62,847 bases of DNA from JAJDIA01 sp031555505 (GTDB taxonomy: Bacteria > Bacteroidota > Bacteroidia > Bacteroidales > Tannerellaceae). Positions 52,820-62,561 of the stretch are shown here, piece after piece. The position numbers and the translations under genes are program-made. The notes below the pieces were generated by a model that worked only from the letters and a program-made list of their open reading frames with translations, had not been told where the DNA came from and did not search any database. Position 1 is the first letter of the stretch, and each line of letters begins with the position of its first letter. The stretch is from contig JAVBUH010000081.1 of assembly GCA_031555505.1 (NCBI GenBank), forward strand, positions 1-62,847, read 5' to 3'.

Positions 52820-52856
52820 AAGATAATGACGATCTAAAAACGATCGTCATTATCTT
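52820..52856. terminator. Bidirectional terminator
   Basis: AAGATAATGACGATC and GATCGTCATTATCTT pair perfectly over 15 bases around a 7-base loop, with A-rich and T-rich flanks. It lies 40 bases past the end of the DUF1080 gene on the minus strand and closes the glycan operon. Confidence 0.8.
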
Positions 52857-52895
52857 CATTTTGGATCATAATGATCTTTGCCGTACATGAATGCA

Positions 52896-53621
52896 TTAGA
52901 GCTCCCTGATTTTAATGTTTCTAATCCAAACATTGAAGCCATGATCTTGTATGCCAATATATCCTTCCCGGGCAGGCCCGTTGACAAACCCCGGCCATTC
53001 TTTAAACTTACTTTTTGCAACAAGTTCTGCCCATTCAGGAGTCCAGATGGAATATTCACATACTTTTATCCCGTTTTGTGTATGGGTGGCCTTACCATCT
53101 TTGATACGAATGACAATCGTATTCCATTCTCCGGCAGGCTTTCCGTTAGATGGAAGGGCTGGCAACATATCATATAACGAGCCCGAAAGGTGATTGGCAA
53201 GTTTATTATCACCGGCTTGCCAATTGTCGAGCATCTGGACTTCGGGCGCTGAAGAATAAATCCGTTGATCAGCTACTTCCACCACATAATAGAATAAACC
53301 GGAGTTCCCTTTTTCTTCAATTTTCCAGTCTACTGTGAATTCAAAATTTGAATATTTTTTCTTAGCATATACCAAGTCATTACCTAACATGCGGCCTGGT
53401 CTCTCGCCTCTCTGGTATTTCATGGCTCCATCTTCAATGATCCACTCGGCAGGCATTTCAGTGCCGTTGTATTTACGCCATCCATCAAAGTTTTTGCCAT
53501 CAAAGAGAAGTACCCATCCCTCCTTTTTCTCCTGATCGGAAAGCGTATTGGGTGTTTGCGCAGCTAATGGCATAGAGAAGAATGCGGCTAATAGCACAGA
53601 AAGTATTAATGTCTTTTTCAT
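52896..53621 (-). CDS. DUF1080 protein, 3-keto-glycoside hydrolase family
   Basis: A 241-residue exported protein; signal MKKTLILSVLLAAFFSMPLAAQ. The single jelly-roll domain is read from GWVLLFDGKNFDGWRKYNG, WIIEDGAMKYQRG, YSNFEFTVDWKIEEKGNSG, then GEWNTIVIRIKDGKATHTQNG and YIGIQDHG. The family (3-keto-disaccharide hydrolase domain) includes enzymes that cleave glycosides after oxidation at C3 of the sugar. It is the last gene of the SusC/SusD locus and follows an exported Gfo/Idh/MocA oxidoreductase, the class expected to do that oxidation. A hairpin in the 187-base gap may lower its expression. Substrate unknown. Confidence 0.85.
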   Translation of the reverse strand: MKKTLILSVLLAAFFSMPLAAQTPNTLSDQEKKEGWVLLFDGKNFDGWRKYNGTEMPAEWIIEDGAMKYQRGERPGRMLGNDLVYAKKKYSNFEFTVDWKIEEKGNSGLFYYVVEVADQRIYSSAPEVQMLDNWQAGDNKLANHLSGSLYDMLPALPSNGKPAGEWNTIVIRIKDGKATHTQNGIKVCEYSIWTPEWAELVAKSKFKEWPGFVNGPAREGYIGIQDHGFNVWIRNIKIREL

Positions 53622-53740
53622 TTGAATATTATTTATAATTTAATTGTTAAAACTGGGAAGTGTGTCAAAAGTCTGCCATTAGCACACAGATAAGACAGAT
53701 TCATTTTGACACAACCTCATTAAAATTTAAATCCATTCTT

Positions 53741-53772
53741 AAAAGTCTGAGCCATGGTATGCTCAGACTTTT
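53741..53772 (-). terminator. Intra-operon hairpin between oxidoreductase and DUF1080 genes
   Basis: AAAAGTCTGAGC and GCTCAGACTTTT pair perfectly over 12 bases around an 8-base loop, 37 bases past the oxidoreductase stop. The T run is only four bases, so partial termination or RNA protection is more likely than a full stop. Confidence 0.6.
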
Positions 53773-53808
53773 ATGAGTAAACATAGGTGAGCCCTATTCG
53801 CAGGGGGA

Positions 53809-55284
53809 TTAAACCGGCATCGGCGGCAGACTCCAACCGTCTCTGTAAGTATGCTTAATTAACTCTTCAGCAAATGGTTTAGCAAAGATTTCTTCTTTTG
53901 TTTTATTAAATGACGGATGTCCGTCTTCAATCATAAAGTCGTCAGAAATTGTAAGACTAAACTTGTCCGCATCCGAGATATTTGTAAACTTCATATTCGG
54001 GCCATCCCACATTAACTCTTTATTCAGTAATTGTAAGCGGACCGCCAATACACCCATTACTACCATTTCATTAAACGGTCCTGCTTCGCTAAATGGAGAT
54101 GCCGGTTCAACACGGTTTTCGGGACTTTCCTTGCATGCACGGATCCAATCCTGATAATGATTATTGTCGGGAACTTCACGTACTCTTTTGGGAGCATTAG
54201 GAACACGGCCTGATAACAACCAGGGTTCTCTTGCATAACATCCACAAATCAGTTTGTCTTTCGTTCCATGGAAAATAACCCCGCCTCCGGAATTATTCAT
54301 ATCCTTACCAATAGGCCAGCCATCCGGCATTTTGGGTCTTATGCCGCCATCGGTCCATATCACCTCCACTTCGGGAAATTTAACTTTCTTTTCGGTCGTT
54401 GCCCGAGCAGGGTAAACCAATCGTACAGACTGCGCATGGGGAGCACAATCCTTCAGCAATAAGGTGGATGTTCCCTGCACTTTTGTGGGATATCCCAGTT
54501 TCAACGATTTAAAGATAGGGTGCATAATGTGACATGCCATGTCGCCAAGAGCGCCTGTACCATAGTCCCACCAACCACGCCAATTCCATGGATGATATAC
54601 TTCATTGAAGGGGCGCATTCTTGCAGGCCCGGTAAATAAATCCCAGTTCAATGTTTCAGGAACCCACATACCGTTGGCCGGGGTATTCAGGCCTTGCGGC
54701 CATATCGGACGGTCAGTGAAGGCTTCTACTTTAGTTACTTCGCCTATTTCTCCATTCCATATCCATTCGCAAATCTGGCGGACGCCTTCACCGGAACTAC
54801 CCTGGTTACCCATTTGCGTGGCCACTTTGTATTTATCCGCCAACTTTGTCAGCAATCTCGACTCGTACACTGAGTGGGTAAGAGGTTTCTGCACCGTGAC
54901 GTGCTTACCCATCGTCATCGCATGGGCAGCGATGATGGCATGACTGTGGTCTGCGGTGGCTACTAAGACAGCATCGATGGACTTACCCATTTCGTCAAAC
55001 ATTTTACGCCAGTCCCAATATTTCTTCGCATTCGGATACTGATCAAAACAGCGTGCTGCATATTTCCAGTCTATATCGCAAAGTGCAACAATGTTTTCCG
55101 TTTGCATTTGCCTCAGATTACCACGTCCCTGGCCTCCAATACCAACCCCTGCAATATTCAACTTATCGCTTGGAGCCTTATGCCCTAACACACTACCCAT
55201 GGCATAATTGGGAATCACTGTAAATGCTGCCAATGATGCAGCTGATGTCCTGATAAAGGACCTTCTTGTCAGTTTATTGCTCAT
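53809..55284 (-). CDS. Gfo/Idh/MocA-family oxidoreductase with Tat signal
   Basis: A 491-residue enzyme. The N-terminus LTRRSFIRTSAASLAAF is a twin-arginine signal, so it is exported folded, with cofactor bound. The Rossmann start LNIAGVGIGGQGRGNLRQM binds NAD(P), and VTVQKPLTHSVYESRLL contains the EKP-like catalytic Lys as QKP. Later blocks (NWDLFTGPARMRPFNEVYHP, WRGWWDYGTGALGDMACHI) are typical of the Bacteroidetes exported subgroup. It follows SusD by 39 bases and precedes DUF1080. With DUF1080 it would act in a 3-keto-sugar route in which this enzyme oxidises the glycoside; direction and substrate are not shown by sequence. Confidence 0.9.
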   Translation of the reverse strand: MSNKLTRRSFIRTSAASLAAFTVIPNYAMGSVLGHKAPSDKLNIAGVGIGGQGRGNLRQMQTENIVALCDIDWKYAARCFDQYPNAKKYWDWRKMFDEMGKSIDAVLVATADHSHAIIAAHAMTMGKHVTVQKPLTHSVYESRLLTKLADKYKVATQMGNQGSSGEGVRQICEWIWNGEIGEVTKVEAFTDRPIWPQGLNTPANGMWVPETLNWDLFTGPARMRPFNEVYHPWNWRGWWDYGTGALGDMACHIMHPIFKSLKLGYPTKVQGTSTLLLKDCAPHAQSVRLVYPARATTEKKVKFPEVEVIWTDGGIRPKMPDGWPIGKDMNNSGGGVIFHGTKDKLICGCYAREPWLLSGRVPNAPKRVREVPDNNHYQDWIRACKESPENRVEPASPFSEAGPFNEMVVMGVLAVRLQLLNKELMWDGPNMKFTNISDADKFSLTISDDFMIEDGHPSFNKTKEEIFAKPFAEELIKHTYRDGWSLPPMPV

Positions 55285-55323
55285 AATGATAAAATTTAAT
55301 TAGATTGTAGATGGATAACTAAA

Positions 55324-57138
55324 TTATGTAGCGCTACGATTTGCATTTGCTTCGTTCGGCTTAAGGTTGGGATTATTGTTTAACCGCCTGTGAGGAATCG
55401 GGTATATATTATCATACGCTTTTCCGTTGGGCTTGTAGTCCCACCATTGGTAGTCTTTTACAAATTTGTCAAATCTAACAAGGTCTACCCTGCGCCATCC
55501 TTCATAGGCAAATTCGCGCCCCATTTCGAGCAGAAACTCATCCATCGTTAATGTAGCCGGAGTATAAGGGACAAAAGTTCCTGCATCATAGGCTCTTTCT
55601 TTCACGGCGTTGACCAGCGCGCACACCTCAGCAGTGGCCGTATTGCCATTTTGCCTCATCAGTGCTTCCGCTTTGATGAAATTGATCCTCGATAGCCTGA
55701 ATATCACCCAATCGTTGGTAAGGCCAGCGGTAGTGGCGGTAAAGTCGATTTCATATTTCACGCTACGGGCGCCTATATTTTCAGCACCGGTATCCATGTT
55801 TTTCTTCCCTAAATAATCTTCAGACAGTTTGAATTCGTATTCTTTGCCTCCGTTCAGATTGATCAGGTTTTTCAAGGTAGTTATCAATGTTTCGTTCGTC
55901 TCAATAAAGGTAAAGACGGGAGCTAAATCTTCCTTTGTGAACTCAGGATGGCTAACGCTTTCAACTTTAATACCGCTACCACTGGTTACGGCCTTCAATA
56001 TCACCTCTCTTTCAGCCATGATCAAAGGGAAGCCTTTGAATTCTTCTGTTCCCAGCAGCGGTTTGCTCTTGTCGAAATCAAAGCTATGGTCTGCATTGTA
56101 TTTGTTGACCTTATACTGAGGACCATATAAGTGTCCAGCATATCCACGTTTATCAGTAGGGTCGAACTTAGAATAAAAACCCGGAGTAGTGACGGTACTG
56201 TTCCATGTAGCATAACCAAATCCGAATCCGGCCTGATGCGCATAGTGACCAAAACGTTGAAACCAGGTATTATCGGCTGCATAGATCGGATCACATGCCG
56301 CGGTGAAGATATTTTCCTTAGAAGCTGTTTCATTTGCTTTGCAGAAAGGAGTATACCATTCCGTGTCTATAGCAAATTTACCGGAAGCATAAATAGCATC
56401 GCAGGCACCAATCGCTTTTTGCAACTGGGCAGTACCGGTATATACTTCGGCATTCAGGTACAAGTACGCAAGTACGGCATAGGCACCCCATTTGCTGATA
56501 CGTCCCTGCGATCTCGCTATATCTTCGCTTAAGTCAGGGATACTTTCCGTAAGCTCTTTTTCAACAAATGCAAACACTTCACTTCTTGGAATTGACGCCG
56601 GGCTGTCTTCATTGATGGTTGTTGTAACAGGAACATCACCGAACAAGTCTAGCAGTATCCAATAGAAATAAGCACGGAGAGCACGGAGTTCGGCTACACT
56701 TTGTTCTTTGGTAAAAGACGTCACCCCTAATGCCGCAAAGTCCAGTTTTTCAAAATCGGTGAGCAGGTTGTTTACATAACCTATACCGGCATACAGCTGG
56801 TCCCAGGAGTTGTAACAACGTCTTTCGTCAGTGGTATATTCACGCCTGTGAAAACGAATCCAGTCACCTCCATCATAACCATGAGGCCCTTTTTGGGGGA
56901 AACATACAATGTCTGCAGACAGTTCCTGAATAACCCAGACGTTCTTCAGGAATCCCGATATACTTTGCGTGTTCTGAACAAACGGACGCATGATGGCCGC
57001 GCGTATTTCATCTTCGTTCTGATAGTAGTTTTCTGCAACTATTTCGTTATAAATAGTTTCCTCCAGATTGGTGCATGACCATGTTGCCAATAAGCAACCG
57101 GTAATCAGGATACAAATTATTTTTTTCATATTCTTCAT
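55324..57138 (-). CDS. SusD/RagB-family nutrient-binding lipoprotein
   Basis: A 604-residue lipoprotein; MKKIICILITGCLLATWSC gives the lipid-bearing Cys. The family is recognised from EETIYNEIVAENYYQNEDEIRAA, helical TPR-like segments (SVAELRALRAYFYWILLDLFGDVPV) and the C-terminal MGREFAYEGWRRVDLVRFDKF with YPIPHRRLNNNPNL. It sits on the cell surface as the lid of the SusC pore and binds the glycan. Two start codons three residues apart (57138, 57129) are both possible. SusC ends 18 bases upstream. The ligand is not readable. Confidence 0.95.
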   Translation of the reverse strand: MKNMKKIICILITGCLLATWSCTNLEETIYNEIVAENYYQNEDEIRAAIMRPFVQNTQSISGFLKNVWVIQELSADIVCFPQKGPHGYDGGDWIRFHRREYTTDERRCYNSWDQLYAGIGYVNNLLTDFEKLDFAALGVTSFTKEQSVAELRALRAYFYWILLDLFGDVPVTTTINEDSPASIPRSEVFAFVEKELTESIPDLSEDIARSQGRISKWGAYAVLAYLYLNAEVYTGTAQLQKAIGACDAIYASGKFAIDTEWYTPFCKANETASKENIFTAACDPIYAADNTWFQRFGHYAHQAGFGFGYATWNSTVTTPGFYSKFDPTDKRGYAGHLYGPQYKVNKYNADHSFDFDKSKPLLGTEEFKGFPLIMAEREVILKAVTSGSGIKVESVSHPEFTKEDLAPVFTFIETNETLITTLKNLINLNGGKEYEFKLSEDYLGKKNMDTGAENIGARSVKYEIDFTATTAGLTNDWVIFRLSRINFIKAEALMRQNGNTATAEVCALVNAVKERAYDAGTFVPYTPATLTMDEFLLEMGREFAYEGWRRVDLVRFDKFVKDYQWWDYKPNGKAYDNIYPIPHRRLNNNPNLKPNEANANRSAT

Positions 57139-57156
57139 TTTTCAATATTAATTAGA

Positions 57157-60100
57157 TTAGAAAGTCACGTTAACTCCAAATGAGAATGTGCGGGTACGAG
57201 GGTATGAATCCCTTCTGTCGATACCAGGCTCCAGTCCGGTAATCCTTACTTCAGGATCTATACCGGTATATCCTGTAATAACAGCGAGATTGCTACAATA
57301 TCCATAAAGACGTAATGAACTGACATATTTGTTTCTGGGGAATTGGAAGGTATACCCCAATGTCACGTTGTCGATCTTCAGGAAGTTGCCATTTTCAAGG
57401 AAATAATCAGAAAACCTCGGGTCTTCAGTCAGCTTGACATTTAAGGCTTCCTTATATACATTATACGCTGACTTGTCTATATTGGTTGTGGTACCAAAAT
57501 AAACACGTCCGGTATTCAGAATGTCATACATAAACATCCCTCTGAGGAAGAAGCTAAAGTCCCATTTTTTATACGTAAAGTTGTTCATCAAACCTGCTTT
57601 TATCTTAGGAATGCCATTCCCAATATATTTTTTGTCGTTATCTGAATAACCTTTGATACCATCCAGGTCTTTGAGTATCCACTTCCCGTCTTCAGTAATA
57701 CCCTCATAGACATAGCCGTAGAACGAACCGATGGGTTGTCCTTCCTCCAGACGTTGGGCATAACCGATATTACCCGGCGATGGAAAACCGTATAAGTCTT
57801 CATAAGTACCTTTAAAGACATCGTTTGACATGGATTCCAATTTATTGGTTTCATAAGAGAATGTCAGATTTGCCTGGTATTTGAAATTGCGGTTTTCCAC
57901 AACTACGGTATTTAGCGCCAGTTCAACGCCACGGTTCATGATAGTACCCACATTGGTCCAGATGGTGGAATGTATCATGGCCGGAACCTGCGCCTGATAT
58001 TCACCTATAAGGTCTGTTGTTTTCTTTTGGTACACGTCAATATTACCGGAAATACGGTTTGAGAGGAATCCGAAGTCAACACCTATATTTAACGACTCAT
58101 TCTTTTCCCACCTTAAATCAGGATTCGGGTTGTTACTCGGTCCATACGCATTGGAATACCATTTCCCGTCATAATAATATCCTCTGGAAACAGAACCGAT
58201 CTTAATCAGTGACATATAGGAGTTATTAGGCAGTGATCCTGTGACACCATAACCGACCCTCAATTTAATCATGTCGATAGCACTGATATCAGACATGAAT
58301 GATTCTTCAGAAATCGTCCATCCGGCACTTACGGCAGGGAACCACCCCCATTTATTATTATCACCGAATTTTGAAGATCCCTCTCGTCGGACACTGCCAC
58401 TGAACATATATTTGCCTTTGAAATTATAGTTCACCCTTCCGAAAAAAGCAATTAATGTGTTTTTGTCTTTAGAACTCTGCATATCAGCTTTCCCCGCTTT
58501 TAACCATGAACCGGTGCCCAGGTTATTGGTTTCAAATGCATCCGTAAGGAATCCATTGTTAGTGGCCGAAAACCATTCATTGGTGAAATCCTGGTACGAA
58601 TAACCAAGCATCGCATTGAGGTTATGTTCCTGGTTAAAGGTTTTCTTATAATCAACGGTGCTTTCAAAAGTCCTGTTAAAGAACCTCTGATATCTTTTGG
58701 ATGCTGTCCCGCCATTTGAATTGGTTATAGCATTGTAGGATTCTTTACTTCTATAATCAGTGGAATAGTTATCATTCTTTTCCATAGCTCCAAACGCACT
58801 GACCTTTAGATCTTTGATTATTGTCCAAGTAGCCTTAAGGCTTCCCAACAGGTTTTTCCGTTCGTACCATCTGTTTCTTTGACGCAGACTTGCTACAGGG
58901 TTCTCTTCACCGTATGTGGCATAATCTTCATAATAAGTGCCATCTTCGTTATAGATAGGGTAAGTGGGATTCCTCTTGATCGCCTGATAGAAAGGGCTGT
59001 AGCTGTTTTCACTTCCTTCAAGGTTCCCAAAGGAAGAACCTTCATTGGAGGACGACGCAAGATTAAAATTCAATAATACCTTATCATTAAGGACATTCTG
59101 GTTTACCGACATTCTTGCCGTAATCTGTTCTCTATTGGTGGTGATGGCTAACCCTTCGCTACTGCGGTAACCGATAGAAGCTCTATAGTTGCCTTTCGCG
59201 CTTCCGCCTGAAGCAGAGATATTATGGCTCTGTGAGAAATTACTTTTATTGAGCAACGCGTCATACACATCCTCTCTTCCGCCATAATCCTTAATAATCG
59301 GATTATTTGTATCTGCCGCGTATTGAATATACTCTTCAGCTGTAAGAATATCCGGCTTTTTTGCGATTTGATCATAGGAGATGTATCCGGAATAATCTAA
59401 CTGGAAACGTTCTTTTGGCCGCGCCTGCTTTGTTGTAACGATAACTACGCCATTATTACCACGGGTGCCATAGATGGCTGCTGCCGAACCGTCACGCAAA
59501 ACGTCCATGGATTCTATATCTTCCGGAGCAATCGCATTCAGCGTGGTCATATTACCCGGAATACCGTCGATAATGATCAAGGGTTGATTATTCCCTTTTA
59601 AAGAGCCGATACCACGCATTTGTATGGTTACTTCTCCATTCGGGTCACTACCTCCAGGACGATTGATAACCAATCCTGCGACACGACCTTCAACAAGTTG
59701 CATCGGATTTCCTGATGGTCCTTGATTGAATTCTTTTTCTGTTATCTTCACAACCGAACTGGTGACTTCACCTTTTTTCTGTGTCCCATATCCTACTACC
59801 ACAACTTCTTCCAGGCTTTGCGTATCTTCTTTTAATACGACATTATAGGTTGTTTGATTGCCCACACGTATCTCCTGTGTGACATAGCCTACATAGCTGA
59901 TCACCAAAACAGCTCCTTCGGCCACCTGCTGCAAAGAAAATTTACCGTCAAGATCTGTGACAGTTCCATTTGCCGTACCTTTAACAACAATATTCACTCC
60001 GATCAGGAGTTCGCCTAAATGATCATCCTTAACGCTTCCTGAAATGGTTTTACCTTGTTGATTGACGATCGGCGTTGGTGTTTTCGGCTTATTCAGGTTG

Positions 60101-60492
60101 TTTTTAACCGGCTCCGGATCTTCTTTATACAGAACCACGTGTCGATCAGATATGGTGTATTTTACACTTCCTTCAGGAAATAATAAATCCAATATTTCGG
60201 AAATTTCCTTGTCTGTTACTTGGACAGAAGCCCTTTTATCAAGATCAATCTGTGCCAGATTGTAAGTAAAGTAGAATTCGCTTTCTTTTTCTATCTGAGA
60301 AATGATTTCCCTAATGGTGGCATTCTCCTTTTCTAAAGTCAACAAAGTCAATTGAGAATAATTCGATGTGGAAAAGGATTGCAATGTACTTAAAAACAAA
60401 AACAAAAACACATATCTTATTTGGTATAGCACGTTGCTTAACGTCAGGTATCTTTTCGCTGGAAAAAGTACCCCATTCAGACTATATTTCAT
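57157..60492 (-). CDS. SusC/RagA-family TonB-dependent transporter with STN domain
   Basis: A 1111-residue outer-membrane protein. After a signal region (FLFLFLSTLQSFS) comes an STN signalling domain (about 50-120: ATIREIISQIEKESEFYFTY, VTDKEISEILDLLF), then a carboxypeptidase-like domain (ISGSVKDDHLGELLIGVNIV, NGTVTDLDGKFSLQQ), the TonB-box/plug start (LEEVVVVGYGTQKKGEVTSS, IDGIPGNMTT) and a barrel ending RTFSFGVNVTF. The STN domain marks transporters that signal through FecR to an ECF sigma factor, and exactly those genes lie upstream. It imports a glycan across the outer membrane together with SusD, whose gene is 18 bases downstream. Confidence 0.96.
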   Translation of the reverse strand: MKYSLNGVLFPAKRYLTLSNVLYQIRYVFLFLFLSTLQSFSTSNYSQLTLLTLEKENATIREIISQIEKESEFYFTYNLAQIDLDKRASVQVTDKEISEILDLLFPEGSVKYTISDRHVVLYKEDPEPVKNNLNKPKTPTPIVNQQGKTISGSVKDDHLGELLIGVNIVVKGTANGTVTDLDGKFSLQQVAEGAVLVISYVGYVTQEIRVGNQTTYNVVLKEDTQSLEEVVVVGYGTQKKGEVTSSVVKITEKEFNQGPSGNPMQLVEGRVAGLVINRPGGSDPNGEVTIQMRGIGSLKGNNQPLIIIDGIPGNMTTLNAIAPEDIESMDVLRDGSAAAIYGTRGNNGVVIVTTKQARPKERFQLDYSGYISYDQIAKKPDILTAEEYIQYAADTNNPIIKDYGGREDVYDALLNKSNFSQSHNISASGGSAKGNYRASIGYRSSEGLAITTNREQITARMSVNQNVLNDKVLLNFNLASSSNEGSSFGNLEGSENSYSPFYQAIKRNPTYPIYNEDGTYYEDYATYGEENPVASLRQRNRWYERKNLLGSLKATWTIIKDLKVSAFGAMEKNDNYSTDYRSKESYNAITNSNGGTASKRYQRFFNRTFESTVDYKKTFNQEHNLNAMLGYSYQDFTNEWFSATNNGFLTDAFETNNLGTGSWLKAGKADMQSSKDKNTLIAFFGRVNYNFKGKYMFSGSVRREGSSKFGDNNKWGWFPAVSAGWTISEESFMSDISAIDMIKLRVGYGVTGSLPNNSYMSLIKIGSVSRGYYYDGKWYSNAYGPSNNPNPDLRWEKNESLNIGVDFGFLSNRISGNIDVYQKKTTDLIGEYQAQVPAMIHSTIWTNVGTIMNRGVELALNTVVVENRNFKYQANLTFSYETNKLESMSNDVFKGTYEDLYGFPSPGNIGYAQRLEEGQPIGSFYGYVYEGITEDGKWILKDLDGIKGYSDNDKKYIGNGIPKIKAGLMNNFTYKKWDFSFFLRGMFMYDILNTGRVYFGTTTNIDKSAYNVYKEALNVKLTEDPRFSDYFLENGNFLKIDNVTLGYTFQFPRNKYVSSLRLYGYCSNLAVITGYTGIDPEVRITGLEPGIDRRDSYPRTRTFSFGVNVTF

Positions 60493-60549
60493 ATCTTTGT
60501 AATAATTAGTTAGTATTAAATTTAGGTATACATTTGCTTGCTAATTGCT

Positions 60550-60579
60550 AACCGGGAGATGCAGCAACACCTCTCGGTT
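60550..60579. terminator. Hairpin between FecR and SusC genes
   Basis: AACCGGGAG and CTCTCGGTT pair with one mismatch around a 12-base loop. A T run follows on the plus strand only, so on the minus (coding) strand it is not a classical terminator; it could stabilise or attenuate the FecR-SusC junction. Confidence 0.4.
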
Positions 60580-60610
60580 TTTTTATGTCCGTGTTTTTAT
60601 TCCATAGGCA

Positions 60611-61591
60611 TTAATTTTTAGTGATTATTATACTGTCGTTATCAAATCTATAGTTCACTTTCTTGGTTTTCCGTAACAGTTCGAGAATATCAAGCAGGCT
60701 GGTTCCTGCTTTCGCTCGACAGTTGAATAACTCACGGGAAAGACTTTCATCCGATAATATGATCTGCACATTGAAGCTTCGTTCCAGTGATCGTAGAATG
60801 GCAGCAAGGGGTTGAGCTACAAAAATGAATTCGCCCTTTGTCCAGCTATTGATCGTTTCAACATCTATCTTCTGCAGAATGGTTCGCCCGCCCGCCATAA
60901 GCCGGAGCTGATCACTCGCGCATAATTCCAGTTGGTTTTCACCCTCTGCAACTTCCACACTTATCTTTCCTTCTTTTAATGCGATACTTACGTCTTCGCC
61001 GGGATGAGCATCCACATTAAATTGCGTACCCAACACATGGATATTGAATCCTTTCCCATTTAAAACGAATGGCTTCCGATCGTTCTTAGCCACTTCAAAA
61101 TAACCTTCGCCTTCGATTGTTACCTCCCGTTTTTTTCTCCCGAATTGAGCAGGATAAGTGAGTTTTGTTTCCGCATTCAGCCATACCTTCGTCCCGTCGC
61201 TTAACGTAACCGATGCTTTTTCTCCTTTCGGAGTCTCTATCATATTAATAGCTGAGATATCCTCTCTGTACTGTAAACGATATATATTGAATAACAAAAG
61301 AAGAAGAACGACAGCCGCCGCACCATACTTCATTCCCGTAAAAAGTCGATTTCTCCTTTTTTGCGGGTGGGGTGCCAGGTTGCTTGTCTTCCTTGTAAGG
61401 AATTGATTATAAGACCGGCAGATCCCCTGTTCGTCTGAGAATCTCAACTCATCTTTCAGCATCCAGATGCGTTCCATCTCAAACAAGCTATCGGCATTTA
61501 CCTTCTCCTGTGCAATCCAACGATCAATCTCCTTGATATCTTCCGGAGAGTTAGTATGGGTAAGAAATCGTATGAACAGTTGATCATCCAT
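60611..61591 (-). CDS. FecR-family anti-sigma factor
   Basis: A 326-residue protein with one membrane segment (AAAVVLLLLLFNIY, about residues 90-104). The cytoplasmic N-terminus (FIRFLTHTNSPEDIKEIDRWI) would hold the sigma factor. The periplasmic part has the FecR core: MIETPKGEKASVTLSDGTKVWLNAE read in two pieces, LTYPAQFGRKKREVTIEGEG, and a C-terminal domain (FNVQIILSDESLSRELFNC) that contacts the STN domain of SusC. It would release the sigma factor when SusC binds its glycan. The sigma gene lies 57 bases upstream and SusC about 120 bases downstream. Confidence 0.95.
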   Translation of the reverse strand: MDDQLFIRFLTHTNSPEDIKEIDRWIAQEKVNADSLFEMERIWMLKDELRFSDEQGICRSYNQFLTRKTSNLAPHPQKRRNRLFTGMKYGAAAVVLLLLLFNIYRLQYREDISAINMIETPKGEKASVTLSDGTKVWLNAETKLTYPAQFGRKKREVTIEGEGYFEVAKNDRKPFVLNGKGFNIHVLGTQFNVDAHPGEDVSIALKEGKISVEVAEGENQLELCASDQLRLMAGGRTILQKIDVETINSWTKGEFIFVAQPLAAILRSLERSFNVQIILSDESLSRELFNCRAKAGTSLLDILELLRKTKKVNYRFDNDSIIITKN

Positions 61592-61648
61592 ATTTTTAAA
61601 TATTCATAATAGACGACAACTGAGTAAGGGGAAACTACGCAGAAAAAA

Positions 61649-62305
61649 TCAAAAAATGTTGTAGAACATAATAATAAGCAGAAATAAGTTCTTTAAATCC
61701 TGACGTAAGGCATGTATTGCCTGCCGGATATAACCTTCAATCGTTCGATAAGATATCTCCATTACTTCAGCAATCTCTTTGTGTGATAAGTGGTCAAAAT
61801 AGCACAGACGAAAAGCCTGAGCACATTTAGGGGGAAGTTTATCGATCGTATTCTCTATTAATTCCAGTAAATCACGATAGACAATTTGTTTGAATACATC
61901 ATTCGCATCCGTCATTTGATCCCAAAAAATCATCCTGGATTCTGCTATACGAACCTGAATTTCATATTCTTCTGCCACTATCCGGTGTTTGAGGTAATTC
62001 AGACATTTATTCTGTGTCCATTTGAAAAGGAGGGATCGGATATTGTTAACCTGTATTGTATGCTTATGCTCCCAATAAGAGGTAAACACCTCCTGTACAA
62101 CATCTTCTGCCATATATTCATCCACAAACCGGCAGGCAAAAGCCTTCAATTTGGGATAAAAATAAGCAAAGAAAAGCCGAAATGTTTCCTGGTCGCCTTG
62201 CTTCAATTGGTCAATATCAATTTCAAATGAGAATTTCACACACTTCTTTACATTAGAAATACACAAAGTAAGTAATTCTTTTTGATTCTTCTCTTGTGCT
62301 TTCAT
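61649..62305 (-). CDS. ECF sigma factor of a glycan locus
   Basis: A 218-residue RNA polymerase sigma factor. Region 2 is IDIDQLKQGDQETFRLFFAY, FACRFVDEYMAEDVVQEVF; region 4 is LPPKCAQAFRLCYFDHLSH with KEIAEVMEISYRTIEGYIRQA. The start at 62305 (MKAQEKNQ) is chosen for length; in-frame ATGs at 62377 and 62413 would add 24 to 36 residues that do not resemble the family. The tail ends in a hydrophobic stretch (LFLLIIMFYNIF), common in this subgroup. It would transcribe the SusC-SusD-oxidoreductase-DUF1080 operon when freed by FecR. A dispersed repeat lies just upstream. Confidence 0.93.
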   Translation of the reverse strand: MKAQEKNQKELLTLCISNVKKCVKFSFEIDIDQLKQGDQETFRLFFAYFYPKLKAFACRFVDEYMAEDVVQEVFTSYWEHKHTIQVNNIRSLLFKWTQNKCLNYLKHRIVAEEYEIQVRIAESRMIFWDQMTDANDVFKQIVYRDLLELIENTIDKLPPKCAQAFRLCYFDHLSHKEIAEVMEISYRTIEGYIRQAIHALRQDLKNLFLLIIMFYNIF

Positions 62306-62426
62306 TTTCTTTGGATCAACCCGAAAAGTTGTGGAGGTATGCTTTGGTCTTTGCGTTGAATGATTCCGCTGAAGCATTTGTAGATCTGCAGTCAAAGTAA
62401 TTAATCCTTTCAAAGAAGTTGATGCC

Positions 62427-62547
62427 GTTTCACATCCCGCCGAACTTGAAAGCGGGCTTGCTTTAAGTTCCGCCGGATCTAAAAGTGAAACATCCTACCC
62501 CATGAAATGAACACATCAGGGTGATACCATAGCTTGTATGAATGCCC
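62427..62547 (-). repeat. Dispersed repeat, copy B (inverted relative to copy A)
   Basis: Reverse complement of these 121 bases aligns with 6833-6947 apart from a 6-base insertion and scattered changes. It lies upstream of the ECF sigma gene, about 120-240 bases before the start. Bases 62540-62561 form a perfect 10-base-arm palindrome (GAATGCCCCA and TGGGGCATTC), the same kind of GC hairpin seen beside copy A. Confidence 0.8.
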
Positions 62548-62561
62548 CATCTGGGGCATTC

